Below, one piece after another: positions 6,119 to 11,503 of a stretch of DNA of 11,503 nucleotides. A program made the translations under genes and the position numbers. How positions within the stretch are numbered: the first letter of the stretch is position 1; the number at the start of each line of letters is the position of its first letter. Location of the stretch: positions 1 to 11,503 of the forward strand of contig JAOPYW010000129.1 of the NCBI GenBank assembly GCA_025964405.1, read 5' to 3'. This stretch comes from Thermoleophilia bacterium (GTDB lineage Bacteria > Actinomycetota > Thermoleophilia > Gaiellales > SKUG01). A model generated the notes under the pieces. The model saw only the letters and a list, made by a program, of their open reading frames with translations, was not told the DNA's origin and ran no database searches.

Positions 6119-6310
6119 TCATGACCCCTTCGGTGCGTCTTCGACGCGAATGAGGTGGTTGATCAGGCGGAGCTGACCCTCCAGGACCTCAGTGCGCTCG
6201 CGGACGGTCGTTGCGTTGATCTTGCGGAGGCCGAGGGCGTCCAGCGTCGCGCGGTGGCGCGGCGACTGGCCGATGCGGCTTCGCGTCTGGGTGATGAGGA
6301 TCTTTGCCAT
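6119..6310 (-). CDS. rpmD: 50S ribosomal protein uL30
   Basis: Small 50S protein, here 63 residues, close to the usual 58-62. The sequence has the typical beta strand KILITQTRSRIG at 3-14, the helix motif R.TLDALGLRKIN at 20-32 and the final strand INHLIRVED at 50-58. It lies between rpsE and rplO as in most spc operons. The ATG at 6310 has GAGGA nine bases upstream inside the last codons of rpsE, whose TGA is five bases away, so translation is likely coupled. The stop is one base from the rplO start. Confidence 0.96.
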   Translation of the reverse strand: MAKILITQTRSRIGQSPRHRATLDALGLRKINATTVRERTEVLEGQLRLINHLIRVEDAPKGS

Positions 6311-6315
6311 GCTCG

Positions 6316-7047
6316 TCAGTCCTCGCTGCTCGGAGCAGCATCGGTCGGGGTCTCGTCAGTGGAGGCCTCGAGGGTGGCGACGGGCTCGTCGCCATGGGCC
6401 TCGACCTCGGCGTCGTGCGCCTCGTGTGCCTCGTTGAGCTCACCCGAGCTGGCGACGGCGAGTGCGCCACCCTCCTGGTTGAGCCACTGCTTGGCGGTCA
6501 CGCCGACGTGACCGGTCTCGGCACTCCACGCGAGGCGGGCGCCGAGCACTTCCTGCACGGTCTTGCCGCGCAGGGCGGCGACGTCCTCGGGCATGCGGAG
6601 CTGCTGGAGGCCTTCGACGGTCGCACGCACCAGGTTGGTGGGGGTACGGGTGCCGAGGCACTTCGTGAGCACGTCCTTCACGCCACCGAGCTCGAGCACG
6701 GCACGAACGCCGGCACCGGCGATCACGCCGGTACCCTCGCTCGCCGGCTTGAGCACGACGCGGCCTGCGCCGACGTGGCCGACGACGGCGTGCGGAATCG
6801 TGGTGCCGATCTTGGGGATGCGGAAGATGTTCTTCCGGCCTTCCTCGATCGCCTTCGAGATCGCGACGGGCACTTCGTTCGCCTTGCCGTACCCGACACC
6901 GACGTGCTCGACCTCATCGCCGACGACGACGAGCGCGGTGAAGCTGAAGCGACGACCGCCCTTGACGACCTTCGACACGCGATTGATCTGGACGACGCGC
7001 TCCTGGAGCTCGCGTCCGTTGAAACTACCTGCTCGGCTCTCTGCCAT
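6316..7047 (-). CDS. rpsE: 30S ribosomal protein uS5 with acidic C-terminal extension
   Basis: 30S body protein at the mRNA entry, involved in decoding accuracy. The N-terminal double-stranded-RNA-like domain includes [20 protein letters not shown] at 21-40, the loop where spectinomycin-resistance changes map in E. coli. The C-terminal domain has [25 protein letters not shown] (in part at 105-129) and [17 protein letters not shown] at 131-147. The family core ends near residue 170. Here a 70-residue tail follows, partly folded-looking (171-195, with two Trp) and then strongly acidic and Ala/Thr/Ser-rich to residue 243. Common length is 160-210. The ATG at 7047 has GAGGA nine bases upstream. 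It is 19 bases after rplR and five before rpmD. Confidence 0.97.
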   Translation of the reverse strand: MAESRAGSFNGRELQERVVQINRVSKVVKGGRRFSFTALVVVGDEVEHVGVGYGKANEVPVAISKAIEEGRKNIFRIPKIGTTIPHAVVGHVGAGRVVLKPASEGTGVIAGAGVRAVLELGGVKDVLTKCLGTRTPTNLVRATVEGLQQLRMPEDVAALRGKTVQEVLGARLAWSAETGHVGVTAKQWLNQEGGALAVASSGELNEAHEAHDAEVEAHGDEPVATLEASTDETPTDAAPSSED

Positions 7048-7066
7048 GAAAATCAGTCCTCGGTTC

Positions 7067-7420
7067 TCAGAAGTCGAGGCCGGCTTCGCGCGCGGCCTCC
7101 GCCAGGGTCTTCACGCGGCCGTGGTACAGGTAGCCACCGCGGTCGAACACGACCTTGGTGATGCCGGCAGCCTTCGCGCGCTCGGCAACGAGTGTGCCGA
7201 CCTTCTCCGAGCGCTCGCCACGCTTGGCCGACTTGATCGACGCGTCCTGCCAGGAAGCAGCCGCAAGCGTCACGCCTGCACGGTCGTCGATGACCTGTGC
7301 CTGCACGCCGTTGTTGGAGCGATGCACCACGAGACGCGGGCGGTCGGCCGTACCGGCCACCTTGTTGCGAATGCTGAGGTGTCGTCGCTTGCGGAGCTGT
7401 TCTGTTGTTCGCTTGCTCAT
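7067..7420 (-). CDS. rplR: 50S ribosomal protein uL18
   Basis: Binds 5S rRNA with uL5 and places it in the central protuberance of the 50S subunit. The 117 residues match the usual length. The basic N-terminus with [12 protein letters not shown] at 10-21, the strand [11 protein letters not shown] at 27-37, and the C-terminal signature [20 protein letters not shown] are all standard. The ATG at 7420 has AAGGGA about eight bases upstream. It starts 31 bases after the rplF stop and ends 19 bases before rpsE, two of the wider gaps in the cluster, but no separate promoter or terminator is visible. Confidence 0.97.
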   Translation of the reverse strand: MSKRTTEQLRKRRHLSIRNKVAGTADRPRLVVHRSNNGVQAQVIDDRAGVTLAAASWQDASIKSAKRGERSEKVGTLVAERAKAAGITKVVFDRGGYLYHGRVKTLAEAAREAGLDF

Positions 7421-7451
7421 TGCTCTGTTCCCTTACTGGCCTACGCCTGCG

Positions 7452-7991
7452 CTACTGCGCGCGCTTGCCGACCTTGCGACGGATGTGCTCGCCCTGGTAC
7501 TTGATGCCCTTGCCCTTGTAGGGCTCCGGCGGGCGCTTGGCGCGAATCTTGGCGGCTTCCTCGCCGACGGCCTGCTTGTCGATGCCGATGATCGCCATCT
7601 GGTTCGGCGCGATCACCTTGAACTCGACGCCGCTGGGCGGGGTGAGGATGACCGGGTGCGAGAAGCCCGCCGACAGGTCGACGTCGGTGCCCTTCTGCAC
7701 GAAACGGTAACCGACGCCGGTGATCTCGAGGCGCTTCTCGTAACCCTCGGTCACGCCGGTGATCATGTTCTGCACCAGCGAGCGGTACAGGCCATGGAGC
7801 GCGCGGTGGCGCGGTCGGTCGGTCGGGCGCTTGACCACGACGACGTCACCTTCGACGTCGAGCGTGATGTCGGGATCCATGGGCTGCGTGAGCGTGCCCT
7901 TGGGACCCGTCACCGAGACCACGTTGCCGGTGCCGGTCGACACTTCGACGCCGGACGGCAGGGGGATGGGGAGCTTTCCAATGCGTGACAT
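7452..7991 (-). CDS. rplF: 50S ribosomal protein uL6
   Basis: 50S protein next to the sarcin-ricin loop and the translation-factor binding site. The 179 residues are of standard length, with MSRIGKLPIPLPSGV at 1-15, GPKGTL at 29-34, and the C-terminal signature PEPYKGKGIKYQGEHIRRKVGK that marks the second domain. The ATG at 7991 has GAGAGG about 11 bases upstream, and the rpsH stop is 21 bases upstream. Nothing departs from the family. Confidence 0.97.
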   Translation of the reverse strand: MSRIGKLPIPLPSGVEVSTGTGNVVSVTGPKGTLTQPMDPDITLDVEGDVVVVKRPTDRPRHRALHGLYRSLVQNMITGVTEGYEKRLEITGVGYRFVQKGTDVDLSAGFSHPVILTPPSGVEFKVIAPNQMAIIGIDKQAVGEEAAKIRAKRPPEPYKGKGIKYQGEHIRRKVGKRAQ

Positions 7992-8012
7992 GACTTCAGA
8001 TACCTCTCGGAG

Positions 8013-8450
8013 TTACCAGACGTAGCAGAGGACTTCGCCGCCGACCTTGTGGCCTGCAGCTTCCTTGCTCGTCATGACGCCTCGGGACGTCGACAGGATC
8101 GCGACGCCGAGGCCGCCGAGCACCTTCGGGAGGCGCTGGCTGTTGGCGTACTCGCGGCGGCCGGGCTTGGACATGCGGCGGATGCCGGTGATGACCTGCT
8201 TGCGGTCGTGCGTGTACTTGAGCTTGACGACGAGCACCTTGGTGTAGTTGCCCTGCTCCACGGAGTAGTCGTCGATGTAGCCCTCGCGCTTCAGGATGCG
8301 GGAGATGTTCTCGAGCAGCTTGCTGCTCGGCATCGCCACTTCGTCCTTGAGCGCGCGGCTCGCGTTGCGGATGCGCGTGAGCATGTCACCGACGGTGTCG
8401 TTGACCTGGCCCTTGTAGCGGATCTCGCTGATGTCGATTGTCTGCTTCAT
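8013..8450 (-). CDS. rpsH: 30S ribosomal protein uS8 with short N-terminal extension
   Basis: Primary 16S rRNA binder of the central domain and, in E. coli, translational repressor of the spc operon through a site near the rplE start. The core begins at V20-G-D-M-L-T-R-I-R-N, equivalent to the family start, and ends with the diagnostic [12 protein letters not shown]...GGEVLCYVW. With 145 residues it is about 13 longer than the usual 132 because of an N-terminal extension beginning [13 protein letters not shown]. The ATG at 8450 is accepted because no ATG, GTG or TTG lies between it and the core, and GGTGA precedes it by five bases. It starts four bases after the rpsN stop. Confidence 0.96.
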   Translation of the reverse strand: MKQTIDISEIRYKGQVNDTVGDMLTRIRNASRALKDEVAMPSSKLLENISRILKREGYIDDYSVEQGNYTKVLVVKLKYTHDRKQVITGIRRMSKPGRREYANSQRLPKVLGGLGVAILSTSRGVMTSKEAAGHKVGGEVLCYVW

Positions 8451-8454
8451 GGAT

Positions 8455-8640
8455 TCACCAACTCGCCTTCGTCATGCCAGGGATCTGCCCCTTGTGCGCC
8501 ATCTCGCGCAGGCAGATGCGGCACAGGCCGAACTTGCGGAACACGGCCTTGCTGCGACCACACATGCGGCATCGCGTGTAACCGCGAACTGCATACTTGG
8601 GCTCGCGAGCGGCCTTGACCTTGAGGGATGTCTTCGCCAT
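8455..8640 (-). CDS. rpsN: 30S ribosomal protein uS14, zinc-binding type Z
   Basis: Component of the 30S head. The 61-residue short form carries the zinc site C24-x2-C27-x12-C40-x2-C43 within [20 protein letters not shown] and ends with [11 protein letters not shown], both diagnostic for type Z (also called rpsZ). The longer open frame in this phase is not the gene: the ATG at 8640 has TAGGAG about eight bases upstream and gives the standard MAKTSLK start. rplE ends ten bases before it and rpsH starts four bases after it. In bacteria that also have a zinc-free paralogue elsewhere, that copy takes over during zinc shortage; whether one exists here cannot be seen. Confidence 0.96.
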   Translation of the reverse strand: MAKTSLKVKAAREPKYAVRGYTRCRMCGRSKAVFRKFGLCRICLREMAHKGQIPGMTKASW

Positions 8641-8650
8641 CGAACTGCTC

Positions 8651-9208
8651 CTACGCCTGCGGCTGGTTCTTCTTGACGAAAGGCATGCCGTACTCGTCGA
8701 GGAGCTTCTTCGAAGTCTCGGGGCTGCCGTTCGTGATCGTGAAGATGATGTCGAGACCGCGGATCGTGTCCACCGTGTCGTAGTCAACTTCCGGGAAGAT
8801 GATCTGCTCCTGGATACCGATCGCGAAGTTGCCCTGGCGATCGAAGGCCTTGTCGTTCACACCACGGAAGTCGCGGATGCGAGGAAGCGCGATCGTCAGC
8901 AGGCGGTCGAGGAACTCGTACATGCGATCGCCACGGAGGGTGACCTTCGTGCCGATGGGCATCTCCTCGCGGAGCTTGAAACCGGCGACCGAGTTCACGG
9001 CCTTGTTGATGACCGGCTTCTGTCCGGCGATCAGCGTGAGCTGGTCGAATGCCGAATCGAGGAGCTTGGAGTTCGTCTTCGCGTCACCGACACCCATGTT
9101 CAGCGTGATCTTGGAGATCTGCGGAACCTGGTGGATCGACTTCAGTCCGAGCTCTTCCTTGAGCTTCGGGCGAATCGTTGAAAAGTATTGTTCCTTCAGG
9201 CGAGCCAT
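8651..9208 (-). CDS. rplE: 50S ribosomal protein uL5
   Basis: 5S rRNA-binding protein of the central protuberance, which also contacts P-site tRNA and the 30S head. The 185 residues include [17 protein letters not shown], the [25 protein letters not shown] region, and [15 protein letters not shown] near the C-terminus, all family signatures. The start is set at the ATG at 9208 (MARLKEQYF), as in many relatives. An in-frame GTG at 9217 overlaps the rplX stop as GTGA and would add three residues (MRR); AAGGG three bases before it makes this possible but the spacing is short. In E. coli the mRNA around this start is the S8 repressor site; I did not find a clear match here. Confidence 0.96.
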   Translation of the reverse strand: MARLKEQYFSTIRPKLKEELGLKSIHQVPQISKITLNMGVGDAKTNSKLLDSAFDQLTLIAGQKPVINKAVNSVAGFKLREEMPIGTKVTLRGDRMYEFLDRLLTIALPRIRDFRGVNDKAFDRQGNFAIGIQEQIIFPEVDYDTVDTIRGLDIIFTITNGSPETSKKLLDEYGMPFVKKNQPQA

Positions 9209-9213
9209 TCGTC

Positions 9214-9588
9214 TCACTTACCCTTTGTCTCGTCGATGTCGACGTTGTCGCGTCGAGCGACGCGGATCTTGCGTCCCTCCACGAAACGGAAGCCGACGCG
9301 CGTTGCCTCGCCCGTTCCCGGGCTGACGAGTGCGACGTTCGATACGTGGATGGCGGCAGGCTTCTCAATCACGCCGCCCTGGGTCTCCGGCTGGCGATTC
9401 GCCTGCGTGGAGCTCTGCGGCGGACGCGCCTTGGTGTGGCGCTTCACGATGTTGACGCCCTCGACCACGACACGGTGCTTTTCCTTGTCGACGGTCTTCA
9501 CGACGCCACGCTTGCCGCGGTCCTTGCCGGCGAGCACGACGACCGTGTCGCCCTTGCGGATCTTGAGGCTCTTGGATGCTCGTGCCAT
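9214..9588 (-). CDS. rplX: 50S ribosomal protein uL24
   Basis: Assembly-initiating 50S protein that binds the 5' part of 23S rRNA and sits at the tunnel exit. The KOW motif is visible as IRKGDTVVVLAGKDRGKRG at 10-28, followed by VEGVNIVKRHTK at 42-53 and EKPAAIHVSNVALVSP. The protein has 124 residues against roughly 103-110 usual; the extra length is a Pro/Gln/Ser-rich insertion at about 54-68 and a charged end (DNVDIDETKGK). The family segment that often reads CPKCGK is replaced by SPGTGE, without Cys. The ATG at 9588 has GGAGG ten bases upstream inside the rplN end; the rplN stop is two bases away. Confidence 0.96.
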   Translation of the reverse strand: MARASKSLKIRKGDTVVVLAGKDRGKRGVVKTVDKEKHRVVVEGVNIVKRHTKARPPQSSTQANRQPETQGGVIEKPAAIHVSNVALVSPGTGEATRVGFRFVEGRKIRVARRDNVDIDETKGK

Positions 9589-9590
9589 GA

Positions 9591-9959
9591 CTACAGCACC
9601 TCCGGTGCCAGCGACACGATCTTCATGAAGTTGCGCTCGCGGAGTTCGCGGGCAACCGGGCCGAAGATACGCGTGCCACGGGGATTTCGTGCCGCATCGA
9701 TGATGACGCAGGCATTCTCGTCGAACTGGATCGAGGTGCCGTCGCCGCGCTTGAGCGACTTCTTGGTTCGGACGATGACGGCCTTGACGACCTCGCCCTT
9801 CTTGACTGCGCCACCCGGCTGGGCGTGCTTGACGGTGCCGACGACGATGTCGCCGACGTGGCCGTAGCGGCGCTTGGAGCCACCGAGGACACGGATGCAG
9901 AGAAGTTCTCGTGCTCCCGTGTTGTCGGCGACGCGCATGCGTGATTCCTGCTGGATCAT
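9591..9959 (-). CDS. rplN: 50S ribosomal protein uL14
   Basis: 50S protein at the subunit interface and the binding site of the silencing factor RsfS in other bacteria. The 122 residues are exactly the family length, starting [16 protein letters not shown] and containing [15 protein letters not shown], the signature VIVRTKK...[17 protein letters not shown] and the end [17 protein letters not shown]. The open frame extends further upstream, but the ATG at 9959 is chosen for this conserved start and for the GAGGT seven bases before it. It starts seven bases after rpsQ. Nothing unusual. Confidence 0.97.
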   Translation of the reverse strand: MIQQESRMRVADNTGARELLCIRVLGGSKRRYGHVGDIVVGTVKHAQPGGAVKKGEVVKAVIVRTKKSLKRGDGTSIQFDENACVIIDAARNPRGTRIFGPVARELRERNFMKIVSLAPEVL

Positions 9960-9966
9960 GGTTACC

Positions 9967-10251
9967 TCACTTCGCCCGTTCGAGGACTTCGACGAGTCGC
10001 CACGTCTTGGTCTTCGACATCGGGCGGCAGGCAACGACGCGGACCTTGTCGCCCGTGTGGGCGTCATTGGCTTCGTCGTGTGCGTGCAGCTTCTTGGACA
10101 GGCGCATCACCTTCTTGTAACGGGGATGCAGCTTCTGGCGGTCGACACGGACCGTGATCGTCTTGTTCGTGGCGTCGCTGGTGACGACTCCCACGAACTC
10201 GCGCACGATCGGTGCCTTGACCTCGGGGTTCTGGTGGTTGTTGTGGGTCAT
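9967..10251 (-). CDS. rpsQ: 30S ribosomal protein uS17
   Basis: Primary 16S rRNA-binding protein of the 30S body (5' domain), with an OB fold. The 94 residues hold [20 protein letters not shown] at about 19-38, the loop [19 protein letters not shown] and the C-terminal signature [28 protein letters not shown] in parts. The first 12 residues, rich in Asn and His, are slightly longer than usual. The ATG at 10251 overlaps the rpmC TGA as ATGA, and GAGG lies seven bases upstream, so initiation is probably coupled to termination of rpmC. Confidence 0.97.
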   Translation of the reverse strand: MTHNNHQNPEVKAPIVREFVGVVTSDATNKTITVRVDRQKLHPRYKKVMRLSKKLHAHDEANDAHTGDKVRVVACRPMSKTKTWRLVEVLERAK

Positions 10252-10487
10252 GCCGTCGCCTCGGTCGTCGCGGCGGATGCGGGAGCCGCAGCGCTGCGCT
10301 TCTGGCCGACGAGGGTCAGCACACGCGCGAGGTCGCGCTTGGCATTGCCGAGTCGGGAGGGATCTTCGAGCGCACCAGTGGCGAGCGAGAAGCGGAGGTT
10401 GAGGATCTCCGTGCGCTTCTCGTCAACCAGCTTCGTCAGCTCGTCGATGTCCTTCTTCTTGAGTTCTTCGAATTCGCGGGTCTTCAT
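10248..10487 (-). CDS. rpmC: 50S ribosomal protein uL29
   Basis: Small helical 50S protein near the tunnel exit, beside uL23, where targeting factors and chaperones dock. The 79 residues show the two-helix core with EFEELKKKDIDELTKLVDEK at 5-24 and LRFSLATGALEDPSRLGNAK at 31-50, then RDLARVLTLVGQK. A 15-residue Ala/Thr-rich tail makes it a little longer than the typical 60-70. The ATG at 10487 shares one base with the rplP TAA (TAATG), and the stop overlaps the rpsQ start by four bases. The Shine-Dalgarno AAGGTGA is inside rplP. Confidence 0.96.
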   Translation of the reverse strand: MKTREFEELKKKDIDELTKLVDEKRTEILNLRFSLATGALEDPSRLGNAKRDLARVLTLVGQKRSAAAPASAATTEATA

Positions 10488-10903
10488 TACAGCTCACCTT
10501 CTCGGGTGACGAACTTGCACTTCACCGGGAGCTTCATGGCGGCGAGGCGCATTGCCTCACGTGCCAGGGCTTCATCAACGCCGGCAAGCTCGAACATGAC
10601 CATGCCGGGCTTGACGACCGCCACCCAGCCCTCGGGAGAACCCTTGCCCTTACCCATGCGGGTCTCGGCAGGCTTCTTCGTGTAGGGCTTGTGGGGGAAG
10701 ACGTTGATCCACACCTTGCCGCCACGCTTGATCTTGCGTGTCATGGCAATACGAGCGGCCTCGATCTGGCGGTTGGTGATCCAACCGGCCTCGAGCGTCT
10801 TCAGGCCGTACTGGCCGAAGTTGACCTTGACGTTGCCCTTCGACAGGCCGCGGCGTCGGCCACGGTGCTGCTTTCGGAACTTGGTTCGCTTGGGAAGGAG
10901 CAT
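10487..10903 (-). CDS. rplP: 50S ribosomal protein uL16
   Basis: 50S protein that contacts A-site tRNA and organises the region at the base of the central protuberance. The 138 residues are standard, beginning [19 protein letters not shown] and containing the signatures [20 protein letters not shown] at 51-70 and [19 protein letters not shown] at 82-100. In E. coli an Arg in this second motif is hydroxylated by YcfD (RoxA); R82 would be the equivalent. The ATG at 10903 has TGAGGT upstream, in which the TGA is the rpsC stop, so the stop codon and the ribosome binding site overlap. Confidence 0.97.
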   Translation of the reverse strand: MLLPKRTKFRKQHRGRRRGLSKGNVKVNFGQYGLKTLEAGWITNRQIEAARIAMTRKIKRGGKVWINVFPHKPYTKKPAETRMGKGKGSPEGWVAVVKPGMVMFELAGVDEALAREAMRLAAMKLPVKCKFVTREGEL

Positions 10904-10915
10904 GTTCAGTTAACC

Positions 10916-11503
10916 TCAGTTGCTGCCGCGGGGAGCGCGACCACGTCCACCGGCGTTGCCCGGTGCTCCAGCGTTGCCGCCGGGGCCTCGGCCGCCACGT
11001 CCACCAGCACCGCCGGGACCACCAGGTCCACGACCGCCACCGGCGCCGCCAGCGCCACCGTCACGATTGCGACCGCGTTCTCCGCGGCCCTGTCCACGAC
11101 GGGCGTCGCCATCATCGATGCGCATGCGCCCGGACTCGAAGCCCTCGGGGAGCACTTCGCCCTTGTTGATCCATACTTTGACCCCAATGCGGCCATACGT
11201 GGTCTTCGCCTCGACGAAGCCGTAATCGATGTCTGCACGGAGCGTGTGGAGCGGAACGCGACCCTCGGAGTAGCCTTCGACGCGTGCCATCTCGGCACCG
11301 CCCAGGCGACCACCACAGCGAACGCGCACGCCGTGGGCACCGCTGCGCATGGCGCTGGCGAGCGAACGCTTCATCGCACGGCGGAAGGCCACGCGATTCT
11401 CGAGCTGCTCGGCGATGCCCTGCGCGACGAGCTTGGCGTCGAGCTCCGGTCGCTTGATCTCGTTGTTGTTGATCTGCACGCCCTTGCTGGTCATCGCGCC
11501 GAT
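10916..11503 (-). CDS. rpsC: 30S ribosomal protein uS3, C-terminal part, with Gly/Arg-rich tail (5' end outside window)
   Basis: 30S head protein at the mRNA entry, with helicase-like contacts to incoming mRNA. The frame is open to the right edge, so 195 residues remain; the N-terminal domain and most of the KH domain are missing. Visible are the KH end ([20 protein letters not shown]), then the C-terminal domain with [34 protein letters not shown] in parts, [16 protein letters not shown], and [17 protein letters not shown]. After the family core, at about 11116, a tail of some 66 residues follows. It is first Arg/Asp-rich and then almost only Gly, Arg, Pro, Ala and Asn. The internal ATG at 11494 is not the start, since coding sequence and homology continue beyond it. 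Confidence 0.96.
   Translation of the reverse strand: MGAMTSKGVQINNNEIKRPELDAKLVAQGIAEQLENRVAFRRAMKRSLASAMRSGAHGVRVRCGGRLGGAEMARVEGYSEGRVPLHTLRADIDYGFVEAKTTYGRIGVKVWINKGEVLPEGFESGRMRIDDGDARRGQGRGERGRNRDGGAGGAGGGRGPGGPGGAGGRGGRGPGGNAGAPGNAGGRGRAPRGSN

Noticed and set aside
6304..7161. Long plus-strand open frames opposite rpsE, rplR, rplF, rpsH, rplE and secY
   Set aside because: They mirror certain ribosomal protein and secY genes in the antisense phase, have no family resemblance, and lack consistent ribosome binding sites.
9209..9217. GTG at 9217 as rplE start
   Set aside because: It overlaps the rplX stop as GTGA and has AAGGG only three bases upstream. The ATG at 9208 gives the MARLK start common in relatives. 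It cannot be fully excluded.
10916..11116. CCACCGG-like repetition as a DNA repeat or CRISPR-like array
   Set aside because: The repetition is explained by in-frame Gly, Arg and Pro codons of the uS3 tail. Units are irregular and there are no spacers.
1..11503. Mobile elements, tRNA genes, CRISPR arrays or phage genes
   Set aside because: No transposase, integrase, terminal inverted repeats, cloverleaf sequence or repeat-spacer pattern was found. The inserted rsgA and channel genes show no flanking repeats marking a mobile unit.

Overview
The window is the 3' part of a bacterial S10–spc ribosomal protein cluster, read on the minus strand, followed by a rearranged secY–adk segment. GC content is high, GTG starts are common, uS14 is the short zinc-binding form, and the second hexamers of putative promoters fit TANNNT. 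Together with the SecY and uS5 sequences this suggests an Actinomycetota genome. Some wording in SecY, uS5 and uS14 recalls deep-branching classes such as Thermoleophilia, but I cannot settle the class from memory.

Right part (11503 down to 5452, minus strand): rpsC (5' end outside the window), rplP, rpmC, rpsQ, rplN, rplX, rplE, rpsN (type Z), rpsH, rplF, rplR, rpsE, rpmD and rplO. The order is canonical. Neighbours overlap by 1–4 bases or are separated by at most about 30 bases, and nearly every gene has a visible Shine-Dalgarno sequence, so this is one co-transcribed unit. uS3, uS5 and uL15 carry long low-complexity C-terminal tails.

Middle part (5451 down to 2863): a strong hairpin follows rplO and probably ends the ribosomal transcript. 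Then comes a two-TM potassium channel with an RCK domain, placed where secY would normally follow directly, and then secY. secY has no good Shine-Dalgarno but has a TATTCT hexamer seven bases before its ATG, as expected for a leaderless start from its own promoter. A perfect 14-bp hairpin separates secY from the convergent rsgA.

Left part (2862 down to 1): rsgA (ribosome-assembly GTPase) lies on the plus strand between secY and adk, which are usually adjacent. Its 5' leader holds a 24-codon upstream ORF with a good ribosome binding site, an 11-base direct repeat, and three short hairpins, the last of which covers the rsgA Shine-Dalgarno. This looks like a translational attenuator and is the most interesting candidate in the window. 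adk runs the other way from a divergent start and is followed after 16 bases by an unrecognised multi-spanning membrane protein cut by the left edge, where map or infA would be usual.

Overall the window couples ribosome building (ribosomal proteins, RsgA), protein export (SecY), nucleotide balance (Adk) and ion transport (the channel). The core genes are ordinary; the insertions around secY and the rsgA leader are the unusual part. No RNA genes, mobile elements or CRISPR arrays were seen.
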